Positions 1-11,050 of a stretch of 64,000 nucleotides of DNA are shown in pieces. Numbering within the stretch: position 1 is the first letter of the stretch; each line of letters opens with the position of its first letter. This stretch comes from Posidonia oceanica (lineage: Eukaryota > Streptophyta > Magnoliopsida > Alismatales > Posidoniaceae): contig JAZBRS010000023.1 of NCBI GenBank assembly GCA_037176725.1, positions 28,391,001 to 28,455,000 on the forward strand, read 5' to 3'. The position numbers were made by a program, and so were the translations under genes. Under the pieces are notes generated by a model. That model saw nothing but the letters and a program-made list of their open reading frames with translations, was not told the origin of the DNA and searched no databases.

Positions 1-962
1 GGCTATTGCCAGGTTGAGAAAGGTGGCGACGAGAGTGGAAAGCATCCATCTTGGGCCTCCACTGCAGCAATCCATTAATGGGTTCTCTTCTTCTTCTTGT
101 TCTTCTTTTGAGCTCTGCTTTTTTCTCTCTGTATCTATCCTCACGTGCACATCCTCCACCGTGCACGAGGTGGAAATGAGGAGGGAGACGAGGTGGCGGA
201 GGCTCGCGAGGTCGGGATCGGGACTCTTGCTCGCAGGTGGAAGAAGAAGAAGAAGAGGAGGAAGAGGGCTGGTGGGTGTGAAGGAGGAGAAGGGAGGACT
301 GGCATTTTCGTTCTAAAATATTGTAAAACTATAAAAACTTAACAAAAATACTAAACTGTGAAACGGTGGAAGTTGAGAGTACCAAACTGAATCATTTTAA
401 AGTTGAGGATAGTAAAGTGAGAATTGGACATAGTTTAGGATACTAACATGACAATAACTCAAAAGAAAAACTATATAATTGTGTTTGCAACAATCAACAT
501 GGTAACTCTAAAGTCTAAATACTTGGTCTTTGGCTCTTTATAAACCTAAAATATGCAATGCTAGTGGATTTTGGTTAGCAAATCTAAGTTTGTAATGCAC
601 AATAGCAAGTGCAACTACCTTTAATGCAGGATTTGTGATAAAGCTTGAAGTGACGCATTATTTTTTTTGAGTTCCAATGTTCAACCGGTCATGCACTCTT
701 AGGTATTGTCCCAATCTATACATGGCTAGGGTCTCAGTTCATTTATTTACTCTTGCTTAATGCCTCTTTAAACGAATTATAGTTATTTGAAGAGGTGCAT
801 AATGTGCATTAGTTTCTGGAATAAGATTTATTGATGAAAAACTGTGGCCTAGGTTTTACTTTATAAAAAGTTTCCTTCTAACACCATAAACTAGTAGTTC
901 AAATTATTGTGGGAAAAAAAATGTTTGAGCAATAGAATAGAAGCAATAACAAGTATGCTTAC
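1..962. other. Left edge, no identified gene; probably intron 4 of TRAPPC2L
   Basis: No exon could be recognised here on either strand. The next TRAPPC2L exon should encode a conserved Phe-Phe-Arg-Arg-Phe-His-like segment on the minus strand and I did not find it, so this stretch is most likely intron 4, with the terminal exon beyond the window. A purine-rich GAA/GAG tract lies at about 240-275. A short open frame at 14-316 is driven by that low-complexity tract and shows no recognisable domain. From about 310 to 470 the sequence is AT-rich and resembles decayed repeat DNA. Confidence 0.5.
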
Positions 963-1044
963 ATTCCTAGCATCGGCATCTCGGACATCTGGATCAGTTG
1001 AGACCAAAATAAATTTCACCTTTGTATTAGTCAAATAACCATAC
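963..1044 (-). CDS. TRAPPC2L: TRAPPC2L exon 4
   Basis: 82 nt, with a GTCAG acceptor and a GTAAGC donor. It encodes the end of a Val codon followed by 27 codons ending Asp-Ala-Arg-Asn, which matches the central beta-strand region of TRAPPC2L. It ends on a codon boundary, so the next exon should open with the Phe-Phe motif of the family; that exon was not found in the first 962 bases. Confidence 0.9.
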
Positions 1045-4000
1045 CTGACAATCAGAAGACAGTGCCAGGGCATTTAGGATCATCTGTAAATTAAATGCTA
1101 AATTTAAAACAAGCATCTACAAATTAGAGATCATAAAGCCATATTGAATTGATAGACAACTTCTCAAGAAAATTTGATAAACAACTTACACTTTGTAACT
1201 TTCAGTTGGATAGAGAAGACCAAGGAACGTCTCATTCAATGTTGGTCCACTTTTCTTTGGATTATTCACTGATGCAGAACAATATGAAGTAAGCTAGAAT
1301 GTCCATTCAATCTCACAAATCATAATCTTTTTGTTATACATACTGGCATAAAATACTTAAGCATGGGCAGTATATGTAATTTTATACAAGACTAGAAAAA
1401 TAATATGCATTGAAAACAGCCTCAACAGTGCTCATCAATAAAAACAAGTATGTCCTTTAACTTGATAAATTTATGTTCCCAAAACCATGTAAAAGAAACA
1501 GATGGAAATTTTTGTAGTAAACACAACAAAAGTTGCACAATCTTTCAAACTTCTGCAATTAGTTTTTTTAAAGATGATAACATCCATCAATACTTACAAC
1601 TTAGCTTTATCTCTTAGGATCATTACATACTTGGTAAGTTACCATGAAAGAACATGATTAAAATGACATATGATAAAGAATAATCTTAAATATCATATAA
1701 AATCCAGTAAAAAATTCATACATATAATATCCCATCAACCAAATCCTTGGTTTGAATTTCTAGAAACTCTGAAGAATAAAGAAAAAATCTAGAAATTCTT
1801 ACAGGAATTAAAATGCTTGATAATAAAAGAACTAATATCCGCGGTAGACCATCAACCTACCCCACTGCTGTCTTAACACTTCTAGTTAAAGAGGCCAGCA
1901 CATATAGATGGTAGCCTAGGAATCTCACAGACTTTAAGCCCCAATTGAAGATCCTCTTCACATGTTACACTTCAACTAAAGATGTACAACAAATTGGGAA
2001 ATCAACAGGAGATCTCTAGAGTCAGGACGCAAGAGATGAACAAGATAATACTTGGGCAGTTTGCATCTAGGTGTTAAATAATTGCAATTAACAACATAAT
2101 ATGGCCAATACCAAAGAATTCTACCAGGCACAACCAATTGGTATACACATCTCCAATGATTCTCTTTCCTTTATATAGTTTGGTGTAAGATGTGCCATCC
2201 AGGTCAGGACAACCTTGATTTGTGTCAAATCTCTCCTTGCAACTTGTCTCTTACAAAGAAGTTATGCAGACTAGTCAGTGGGCACAGTATGGCTGTGCAC
2301 TTTGGCAAAGGGTGATAATGCAGAAGACCTAAGTCTCATCCGAATATGGTTTCTACACTATGGCAAGCTGTCCTAGAGATTCATGAGGTATGGCATCAGG
2401 TTCGATGTCGAGATAGTTGGCTGGGCACAATTCTGGTATAATCCTTAATCCCTATTCATTCAAAGATTTGTCCGTTCTTTGTTTCACATTGTTGCAGGCC
2501 CTTCTACTTGCGTGCACTCACAGTGGAATTATTTGGGACATGCAATTCCAAAGAGCTTTAAAAGACAGTAATATTTACAAGCTGGAGCTGGTTTACATGC
2601 TATGTATGATTGGTGCCTTGAATCTAGGTAAGCTTTCTGATACCCTAGATTCTCTAAGGTGGCTATGGGAGAGCAGGGGCACCTACAGCATCTCATTTCT
2701 ATGTTGTGTATTTACTGGTTGGGGGATGCAATTTCCCTACTTAAAACAAATCTCGAATAAGAAAGTACCAAAGAAGTTCACCGCTTTGTGTAGAAAATGT
2801 CAAGAGGGAGTGTTGACTCTCAGTTTCAAAGAAGAGGATTTGCATAGAAAACAGATGTGTGATCAACAACAGAAGGTACATATCATCATGGAAGAGGGGT
2901 GATGTGGAAAAACAAACGAAGATCGAACTACAATCCGATCCCAAGATATCGAAGATAGACTACAATCCAATCTTCAAGGAAATCAACTAAATTCCCAAAT
3001 GATAGAGAATCCAATCTCTACTCAAGAATATCAAATATCAAATATCAATAAATTCAAATCATAATCAAAACTGTGGGATAATAGAAGGTTGATTTCCTTA
3101 TATAGGATACCCAATTACAAATTCCAATAAAAGAGAAAACTAATCCTACAACTAAATAGCAAGAAAAAATAACTAATTATCTAAATACTAGCTAATTAAT
3201 TATCTTAATAGTATCATCATCATTCTCTCCCACTGAGAAGAACTTAATTGAACCATTAAACAAATCTAAACCAAACCGAACTATCGAACTTAACTTCTGA
3301 CGAGTTATGTCTATGACATTGCTCCAAAAGATCCTCAAAACTGACAACACAATAGATGTACGAAAGATGATGTAGGAATAAAAATCTGCAGAGATATCTA
3401 TGAATAAAGAAAAGCTCAAAGGTACCTCGATCTATCTAGGGATGTACACGGTTTGGTTAGAATCAGTTAACCAAACCAAACCATTTTTGATGGTCCGGTT
3501 TGGTTTAGATTTGTTAATGGTTCAGTTAAGTTTCAAATTTTGGAACCGTTTTTAGTGGTTCGGGCTTGGTTCGGGATATGGTTAACCAAACCAAGAACCG
3601 ATCCATATATATATTATATCTCCATCTTTTATCTATCATTAGATTAAATGAGTTTAAATCTCCATCATTTATTTTTATTCAAAGTAATATAAAAGTAATT
3701 TTCATTTTATCCACAAAATCCTAAGTCTCTAACTTCCCAATCCATTTCTCAAATCCAGTGGCAATTAACTAAGAATCGACGCCGTTCGGTGCTCCACTCC
3801 TCTAGCGTGCTATTGTACTCCACTCCTTCAGCGTGTCGTCGGTGCTCCACTCCTTCAGCATGCAGTCGGTGCTCCATTCCTTCAGCATGCAGTCGGTGCT
3901 CCACTCCTCCAGTCGCTTGGTGCCGTCGTGCTCCACTCCTCCAGTGTACCGTCGGTGCTCCACTTCTCCAACTGCTCGGTGCCATCGGTGCTCTACTCCT

Positions 4001-7000
4001 CCAACGTGTCGTTGATGCTCCACTCTTCCAGCGTGCTGTTGGTGCTCCACTCCTTCAGCGTGTCGTCGGTGCTCCAATGATTGGTCGTCATTGGTTTCTC
4101 TCTCAAGATTTTCATCGGCAACAAGGAGAGGCAGAGGTCGTCGACGAGAGGTGGCAGACACAATAGTAAGGTCTGTTTGAATCTACTGGTGATGGAAATG
4201 TTCGATTTTTTGCGTCTGGACTTGGGCTTTCTTTTGGTTGTTTGTTCTTTCTTGTAGATTTGTTCTTCTAGGGACTAGGGATGTTAGGGTAATGCTTGAT
4301 TCGAGATTTGGCATTTGGATTGTTCTTGATTTTGATATAGATCGGGTCTGTGTTCTTTGGATTCAATTGTTTGTTTAGAGAATTGGTGTGCTTTGAGGTG
4401 ATAAAGATGCCACCTTCCGGTCTTCTTCGGTCTGTGATCTGTTCTATCCATGTTTCTATATTAGTGAAGTTTGCATCGTCAAAGTTTAGTTTCATTTTGT
4501 AAAACAAAAAAAAAAACTTTCGTTTTGGAAGACAGTGGCATTCTCTGGATGGGAGTGGTATTGGACTGAGAACCGAACCGAATCGAACCGAACCAACCGA
4601 CTTTTGGACGGTTCGGTTTGATTCCAAGTACATACATGGTTCGGTTCCAATATGGTTGAACCAATAGGTACAGTTCGATTCGTGATTCTTGTTAGAACCA
4701 AATCGAACCGTGTACACCCCTAGATCTATCCTTCACATTAGAAATTAGATTTACACAGAAATTAAGTGGTAAAGATAATATGAATAGGTTCGATGATTGG
4801 CTAGCAAGTATAAGAAAAGACTTAGTAAATCTAGCATGAAGGCCTTGAAATAGGTGGCGTGGATATTACTTAAAAAATAAACATAACATTACAATATATG
4901 TAAGGAATCATTTATTCTTGTGATGTAAGTTTGCATCCATGTAGTTTATGTTACTTAATGCAAAATATCATTTGAATATAAACATGTAGATCCTTAGGAT
5001 GTTAGACAAATAACAAGATGAACTCTGTAAGATCATTTTTAAGTGAACATGAATCTAGATCAAAGAAACTATGTGGTACATGTCAGAGACAATATCATAA
5101 GGTTGCTTATTGAATGATTTGAAGTATGTGACAATTAAAGTTCTCTAGTTCTCTTGTTGTTTATCTTAGTGTCATTCTCAATTTTAAATTTATGTATAAT
5201 GATAGCTCAAGATATGTGATAAAGGAAGAAAGATTATCAAGCTTGGGAAGCAGTATAAGAGAGAAATCATGGTCAGAGTCTGTGAAGGCTAAGGGAACCT
5301 CTAAAAGAAAACACATTCGGTTCTTGAGGAGATTCTTCTTTGAAAATTTGATACACTGGATATAACTTAGCATCAAGTTCTTGAAGAGATTCATTTATAG
5401 TTAGAGGTAAATGATCTGATTATTTGATTGTGAAAGACTTGGGGATGACATTTGACTTTGGTTTTGTTGGAAACAACTTGAAGGACTTGCATTGAGATTT
5501 AAATATATAAGTATTATTTTACATGTTATGACAAACTAGCATTTCTTAAAGTCATGGAAAACCTAAAAAAATGTGGTCGATATTTTGGAAGAACATCACA
5601 CGAACCATGTGCAAGGTAACCCAATTGGATATGAACAAGACATCTCTAAAAAATCGAGTGGTGTCATCAATACAAGGAATGTAGAATGAATGAGAATAAG
5701 ACTCCGATGTCAAATTCATTCTAACAATAACATTTTTAGACACAACATTTAAAGAATTAACATTATTGACGATAATTTTACAAACTTTAGTTCCACACTT
5801 TAAGAATTTATGAAATGGTACGGTGCAATCTAAATTTTGTGTATCACTAGTATTTTTTAGAATACATCCCATAACATTGAAGTGTGGATCTCTTAATATA
5901 ATTCGATTTTGAAATAATTTCATATGTTGAGAGAGCAGAGAAACTTCATTGCTTGTTACTAGAATTTTATCATTGATTATATCAAGTTGATGCTCAAGGG
6001 ATGATAAACGATGACAAAGGGGTAAGTGTGATTTTAAAGAGTTAGAAGAAGATTCAAATATGTTGAGATATCAATGAAATATGCACAAAATAATTAAACT
6101 AAACAGAATAAGAAACATGCAAGCACATGAAATAAAGAAAGCACAAGTAATCCAGTAGTGATATGTATATGCTCTTAGAAGTGTATGCATGATCAAGGAG
6201 AAATTTGAGGATGCCGAAAAACAAGCGTGTTTAATTATGAATGGTGGTTTGTGGTGGAAAGAATAAAGGAATTGTAAAAATATCTAATTGCAATGAAATT
6301 AATGTAAATCAATATTACGTGAAGAATGTGATACTGTCCTTTATTGCCAATGAGAACTTCTTCTATCTTGTGTTATTTTGTAATATCAGAAAATTTGGAG
6401 GCCTTTCTACAATTTTCTGTAAATTCAAAGTTCTTCTAGATAGTTGGGGCTAACGACGCGATTGACGACGATGCGGCTGTGTGGAATCCTACGACGGCAG
6501 CATAGTGGCGGTGACGAAGATGACGACGTTGACCATGAAACAGAGAACACAATTGTCGAATTTGATCTCTGAAGGATGGATTGGGTTTACTTTGATACCA
6601 ATTGATGTGGGACAACGAATGAATATTGAACTACAATCCGATCCCAAGATAACGAAGATGGACTACAATCCAATCTTCAAGGAAATCGACTAGATTTCAA
6701 TCTGTACTCAAGAATATTAAATATCAATAATTTCAAATCACAATCAAAACTATTTGACCATAGGAGGTTGTTTCCCTTATATAGGGTATCCAATTACAAG
6801 TTTAAATAAAAGATATAACTTATCCTATAATTAAATAGCAAAATAAAATATCCAATATAAAAGATATAACTAACCCTACAACTAAATAGCAAGATAAAAT
6901 AACTAATTATCTAAATACTATCTAACTAATTATCTCAATACTATCCTCATCAAGGGGTTTAGAAATCTTCATAGATGTTTATTTTAGATTTGAGTGGGTG

Positions 7001-8368
7001 GCTATTTCGCCAGAATGTAACTAGATTATCTTTCAAAGCAAGTAGAAGAATTTTTTGGGATCTTGGTCTGAATGTGTTAGAGTTACAGTGGAATGAGAGG
7101 GATTTTAGTGCCTGAGGATCGTATGCAACTGATTTGTTGGATGTAGAGGGATGTCATTGACAAGTTCTTTATGTGTTTTAGCAAGGAAATCTTTGTCATC
7201 AGGCTAAAACTTTTAAGCTAAAATATTAGAATTTCAACCTAACAATAACTAAGAGCCTCGGACATAGATATGCACAAGGATATTAAATTATTTTTGTCGA
7301 TGCATGGCTCATCATTTCTAATATCACAAGATGTTCTTGGATGACAGAGTTTTCTATCGTGACTCGTGGAAAAAGACCATCCATTAGAAGCCAATTACCC
7401 TAAACCAGTTTGTTGCTTAAGAGCTAGTGGCGCATTAGAAGCCGTCTGAAACTACTCTACAGCCAATTAAGAGGAATCCATATCTCACGTGGCTGGCTTT
7501 CTGGAGCTATGTCCTCAATGGTAGTTCCAAAAAGAGACTTAAGGGTCCGTTTGGTAACGATTATTAGAACAAACTTATGAAAAAAAACGCTTATTCCTGA
7601 AAAGTCAAACCAAACACTTTTTTTTACGCCAAATTATTTCAATATGTCAGTTTTTGTTTGTGCATGAAAGCCTTCAAATACGCTGATTATAAAAACTGTA
7701 GAGACTAGCTTTTTAAAAAACGCTGCTTATGAGAACAATCTGTTTTTCCATAAGCATTACCAAACGCTACCTAGTGGGCCTTTTCCGTGCGAAATTAGAC
7801 TAGTATATTTCCAAAAGGGAAAAGAGTGTAGTTATCCGGGCCCTGAGCTCATTTGCAAATCTATTTGCTTAACTCGCAGTTGTGCACGTTAAGATTCTCG
7901 GTAATCAAGACATTCGACTTCGCAAATATGACTTCTCGTTGTTCATTAAGATCAGTCCACATATGTACAGACAAGACAGAATCAAAATAGCGGAACTTTA
8001 ATGAAATCAAATCTACAAAAACAGAAAATCTAGGAACAGAAAAGGCACATTTCCGAGCTCTAAATTAACAATTCTAACAGAGAGAATTCTGCAGAGAGAG
8101 AGAGAGAGAGAGAGGGAGGAATTGATTTCAGATGTGAATAAACCAACCTCTCTCGTCGATGACGTCCAGGGAGCAGTGGACGATGTGGTGGAGCTTCAGG
8201 GCGTCGTCCGCCTCCGTGAAGCTCTGCAGGAACAGCGGATTGTTCTGCCACCACAGCAAAGCAAATCACGACCGTCAGATCAGGACTCCTACGGCAAGGT
8301 CACAAAAGAGTGTGGAAGTGGATCGAGGGAAGTACCTGCTGGCCGACGACGGCGACGCAGACGATCAT
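963..8368 (-). CDS. TRAPPC2L: TRAPPC2L-type trafficking protein particle complex subunit, exons 1-4 (3' end outside window)
   Basis: This is the only host gene I recognise. It encodes a sedlin-fold (longin-like) subunit of TRAPP, the tethering complex and Rab exchange factor for ER-Golgi and Golgi traffic. Four minus-strand exons join in frame with GT-AG introns: 8336-8368, 8148-8244, 1190-1268 and 963-1044, giving 97 codons of a family usually about 140 residues long. Recognisable segments are MIVCVAVVGQQ at the start, LQSFTEADDALKLHHIVHCS in exon 2, LNETFLGLLYPTESYKV across exon 3, and YGYLTNTKVKFILVSTD in exon 4. The start is the first ATG of the conserved N-terminus. The remaining C-terminal part (about 45 residues) must lie left of base 963, probably outside the window. 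Intron 2 is expanded to about 6.9 kb by nested transposons. Exons 1 and 2 are much more GC-rich than exons 3 and 4. Nothing seen suggests that the gene is dead, but the last exon is unseen. Confidence 0.9.
1190..1268 (-). CDS. TRAPPC2L: TRAPPC2L exon 3
   Basis: 79 nt, with a CATCAG acceptor and a consensus GTAAGT donor. It completes the Val codon split with exon 2 and encodes Asn-Asn-Pro-Lys-Lys-Ser-Gly through Ser-Tyr-Lys. It ends with two bases of a Val codon completed by exon 4. The reading frame is uninterrupted. Confidence 0.9.
1269..2899. other. Intron 2 of TRAPPC2L, left part; no supported gene
   Basis: This is AT-rich intronic sequence between exon 3 and the inserted gypsy element. 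The longest open frame, 2417-2902 on the plus strand (161 codons), has no domain I recognise and ends within the target-site duplication of the gypsy element, so I treat it as chance or as an old repeat remnant. Confidence 0.6.
2900..3222 (-). repeat. 3' LTR of the Reina-like gypsy element
   Basis: 323 bp, TGATG...CATCA. It matches 6603-6952 over most of its length, with small indels and many transitions. It is preceded by TSD copy AGGGG at 2895-2899. Confidence 0.85.
3437..4722. mobile_element. Non-autonomous hAT-like DNA transposon inside the gypsy element
   Basis: The ends are imperfect terminal inverted repeats (TAGGGATGTACACGG at the left, CCGTGTACACCCCTA at the right) flanked by a perfect 8-bp duplication GATCTATC (3429-3436 and 4723-4730). 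An 8-bp target duplication with TAGGG termini is characteristic of hAT. Subterminal regions (about 3450-3610 and 4560-4715) are dense in short GGTTYGGTT/AACCRAACC repeats, typical hAT transposase-binding arrays. The 1,286 bp interior has no transposase; most of it is AT-rich filler and a minisatellite. Confidence 0.88.
3789..4080. repeat. 27-bp minisatellite within the hAT-like element
   Basis: About ten imperfect copies of a 27-bp unit built around GTGCTCCACTCCTTCAGCG. The unit length is a multiple of three, so several frames stay open on both strands; those frames are artefacts of the repeat. Confidence 0.9.
5552..5923 (-). pseudogene. Gypsy protease-region remnant
   Basis: A 123-codon minus-strand frame resembles the region spanning the retroviral-type aspartic protease of plant chromoviruses. 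CGTKVCKIIV is followed by NVVSKNVIVRMNLT, and the frame ends near HIFLGFP, which corresponds to the usual His-Ile-Leu-Leu-Gly-Arg-Pro motif. The catalytic Asp-Ser/Thr-Gly triad position reads Asn-Asn-Val-Asn-Ser here, so the enzyme would be inactive. No RT follows downstream on the minus strand before the hAT-like insertion. Confidence 0.6.
6603..6952 (-). repeat. 5' LTR of the Reina-like gypsy element
   Basis: 350 bp, TGATGTGG...CATCA, adjoining the reverse-complement iMet primer site at 6591-6600 across a 2-bp spacer. It is followed by TSD copy AGGGG at 6953-6957. It is longer than the partner LTR partly because of a local duplication of an AAAATATCCAATATAAAAG-like stretch near 6840. Confidence 0.85.
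6958..7540. other. Intron 2 of TRAPPC2L, middle part; nothing recognised
   Basis: No open frame, repeat or RNA gene that I can support. It may contain decayed older repeats. Confidence 0.5.
7541..7773. mobile_element. MITE-like element with GTTTGGTA-type terminal inverted repeats
   Basis: The left end reads AGGGTCCGTTTGGTAACG and the right end is the inverse of AGGTAGCGTTTGGTAATG, giving an imperfect inverted repeat around a 230-bp AT-rich body with no coding capacity. Such ends occur in many plant hAT MITEs. I could not see a clear 8-bp target duplication, so the exact boundaries and superfamily are uncertain. Confidence 0.6.
8093..8116. repeat. (AG)n microsatellite
   Basis: About twelve AG dinucleotides inside intron 2 of TRAPPC2L, roughly 30 bp on the intron side of the exon 2 donor. 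Confidence 0.95.
8148..8244 (-). CDS. TRAPPC2L: TRAPPC2L exon 2
   Basis: 97 nt, preceded by a GGCAG acceptor and followed by a GTTGG donor. It encodes 32 residues, from Asn-Asn-Pro-Leu-Phe through Val-Ile-Asp-Glu-Arg, plus one base of the next Val codon. The exon is strongly GC-rich and lies just beyond an (AG)n microsatellite in intron 2. Confidence 0.9.
8336..8368 (-). CDS. TRAPPC2L: TRAPPC2L exon 1 (coding part)
   Basis: Eleven codons from the ATG, reading MIVCVAVVGQQ. The exon ends in CAG followed by a GTACT donor. The last two codons are both CAG. The phase is 0, so exon 2 begins with a full codon (Asn). Confidence 0.9.
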
Positions 8369-8600
8369 TCTTCCTCTTTCCCTCCGATCTCGCACCTCTC
8401 TCTCTCTCTCTTGCTCGCGAGCGAGGTTTGTTGTTCGGTGGAGGAGGAGGAGGAGGTTTGTTGTTTGGTGGACCGCAGGAACAAGGATTAGGACCTTACT
8501 GGACTGGTACTGTGAGATGCATTGGGCCTCCAATCCAATAGGACCATGCTTTAACCAAATTTATAATAAGATGAGATGAGATGTTAATTTGCAAACCAAT
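8369..8600 (-). promoter_or_regulatory. Presumed 5' UTR and proximal promoter of TRAPPC2L
   Basis: This is the sequence directly upstream of the TRAPPC2L start codon. It contains a CT-rich tract (about 8395-8420) and a GGA repeat (about 8440-8456), both common in plant 5' UTRs. I see no convincing TATA box, and the transcription start is not determined. Confidence 0.4.
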
Positions 8601-10435
8601 TGCTTCCTTTTTTTTGGTGTGTGCGCAGAGATTAACGTGAAGAAGTATGAGCATTTGGATTGACAACTCGGTTCAACGTGGTTCGGAAACGAAAGACTCG
8701 TAAAATTATGAAATGAATCTTCATTGGATCATGGTTTGATTCGATTTTAAAGCATCACTGTCGTTAGTGACTTGAAGGAAAAGAAATGTATTATTAGTTA
8801 GTTGAGCCTTCGTTGTAGGGTGGTTACATGGCCAGACCAACGACTGATTCCCATAATCAGTTTTGTCTCATATCATCTCGTAACCTCATCAATTTCAATA
8901 TAAAGTATTGTAAGGAAATGTGCTCTATATTGAATGGTCTTCAATCATGGAACGTTGGACTTCAATAAGAGAAACCGCTCTAGTTTAGAGGATTTGGAGC
9001 TTTCGATGCCTAAAACACTGGCACATACATGTGAATTTGGCATATGCTTGTGACAAAATGAGAATGTATTATCTCAATGACACGACTGGAGTGAAAGGCT
9101 ATTGTAGTAGAATTGACTGACCTGTTAAATAGAATTGTCGAAGAAGGTGCAGCGTGCTAGGTTCGAGGAATTCATGATCTCACTAGCGTCGCATACGAAG
9201 GTTATGTCTTTTATTTGCCTACCTTTATGGACTTCCGTTCCGTGGGAGAATGTACAGCGCAGGTGTATTACATCTTCATGAGAGAGATTTAGCTCGTAGC
9301 TTACTACTCTTTGCCAACTGGAGTTCTTAGCCAGTGGGATAAAAAAAATGGTCACAACTTGTGGTGGTAGTATGGGGAGGAAGGAGAGAATTATGCCGGG
9401 AGATCCGAATATGTGAACAAGTAGATTATAGATGTAACAACTCATGTCTAAGTAGCTAATAGCAATCTGAGAATGCTTCAACAATTAGGTTTATAATGCT
9501 TAAGTTGAAGTTAATATGTTAGTTTATCTTAGTCTTTATTTAGTCACATTCACTTATTTTTCTAAACAATATGGGATTAAATTTTGAAGTGTTACAATAT
9601 CCTCTACTTGACATTTGACATCTTTATCAGAGTCCACAGTCATAATGTCCTACATCTGACATTCTAAAGGTGATTCTCATTCATTTGAGTGTAGCACTTA
9701 CTTTCCACATTTCTGACTGATCTAAATTTTGATATCATTTGTAACGACTCAGGTTTAATTGACTCATAACAAACTCAGACTTAACAATTAGACCTAAAAT
9801 ATTTAAGTTGAAGTGAATATGATAATTAATCTTGATCTTTATTTAACCACATCTATTTCTTTTTTTAAATAATGTGGGATTAAAATCTTGAGATGTTACA
9901 ATAAAACACAACTTTTCCCATATAAACTATAAAGTTATACTTGCATATTTTGTTTCACTTGTGTACAGTACTCCCTCATGACATACTCTCATTTTGGTGA
10001 CGCTCCTTCTTCGCAAGGCCATAAACCCATGTCGCGTATGAACGTCCATGTATACGTGGGTGAGTTTGGTATCGTCGCTTATTGGATCAATGTGGACAAT
10101 TATTTTCACGTGCACAAGAGATTTATTAATGGGACTAAATTGTATTATGATTAACCAAAGGCATAATTTATAAACATCGAAAAGCACAAGAGTGGTCCTC
10201 GTGCCGTATTGCTATTGGTGATACCAAGAATTTAAATTAATCATCCATTTTTGGATGGCCCCACATGAGTTGTAGGAAAGTGTTGCATAATTTCCAAAAA
10301 AGAAAAAGAAAAAGGGTACTCCATCCATCCAATCCATAAGTGTAATAAAATCGTTGAAAAGAGGACAAATCACAAATTGGACAAAACAACAACAAGAAGC
10401 TTAAAGAGTGATTTTCAGCTTTCAGCTCTCTCACC
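8601..10435. other. Intergenic sequence upstream of TRAPPC2L; degenerate direct repeat only
   Basis: No gene is supported. Two diverged direct copies of a roughly 120-bp AT-rich sequence occur at about 9478-9600 and 9782-9905, each with a TTAAGTTGAAGT core and ending GTTACAAT; their origin is unknown. The remaining open frames are short and featureless. Confidence 0.6.
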
Positions 10436-10675
10436 GGCTTTCTGGTTGATTGTGTTTTTCCCTGCTCTCTCAGCAGGAGCCTGCCTCTGCCTTGGCCTGC
10501 TTTGCCCCTGAATCTGTTGCCTATCCTTCTCTAGGACTGGTTAGGTCAGGGGGTTTCGTCCAAAGTATGTGGATAGCGGTTCTTTGTGATTGGTAAACAG
10601 ACTTCCTTCTGGCCCCGACGCCTTCGTGCTCGGAAGCAGGGAAAGATAGTGCTCATCCAACTTCCCTTCCGGAAG

Positions 10676-11050
10676 ATGGATGTATCCTTCCTCTTGAATT
10701 CTCCTTTAACTCTTTCGGGGGACTCTACTTCTCCCTCTTTAGCTTCTCCTTCTTCTCGACAGGAGGTAGAAAACTATGATGATAGCTTTGGATCTCATAC
10801 CCCACCCCCTTCTGGAAATAGGAAATTGGAATGTTGTGAATTTGGAGACCAGAACTTGGGTCTGGAATCTGGGATCGCTCCTCATACCCCCTCCCCCCAT
10901 TCTCCGACCCTCTTGAGATTGCGCTACCTTCGGAGGGACCTCTTGTCTCTCGAGGTAAATGGGCTGTTTCACCTTTCATTGAACAACTATGCATCTCTCA
11001 TAATAATTCCTTCTCATTTTGCCATTCCCTTGTGGATTGTATATTCGTAA
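10676..11050 (+). pseudogene. LINE ORF1, N-terminal fragment
   Basis: An open frame beginning MDVSFLLNSP, low in recognisable structure and rich in Ser and Pro, as in the variable N-terminus of plant L1 ORF1 proteins. I place it in ORF1 because of position and orientation upstream of the zinc knuckles, not by sequence similarity. The frame ends at a stop, and later ORF1 parts lie in other frames. Confidence 0.45.

Larger units (their letters stand above)
2900..6952 (-). mobile_element. Ty3/gypsy retrotransposon (Reina-like chromovirus), degenerate, in TRAPPC2L intron 2
   Basis: The element is flanked by the direct repeat AGGGG (2895-2899 and 6953-6957). Both ends are direct repeats starting TGATGTGG and ending CATCA: the left copy (3' LTR of this minus-strand element) is 2900-3222 and the right copy (5' LTR) is 6603-6952. 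Just inside the right LTR, 6591-6600 reads TTTGATACCA, the reverse complement of an initiator-Met tRNA primer site. A purine tract (on the minus strand) adjoins the left LTR at about 3223-3235. Short LTRs with an iMet site suit the Reina clade; the protease-like remnant at 5552-5923 supports gypsy rather than copia. RT and integrase were not found, so it is a deletion derivative, and a hAT-like element sits inside it. Confidence 0.85.

Noticed and set aside
2417..2902. 161-codon frame in TRAPPC2L intron 2
   Set aside because: No recognised domain or splice context, and it ends inside a transposon target site; judged chance or an old remnant.
2900..6952. Initial reading of this element as Ty1/copia because of its iMet primer site
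   Set aside because: The protease-region remnant (5552-5923) resembles chromoviral gypsy elements, which also use iMet tRNA.
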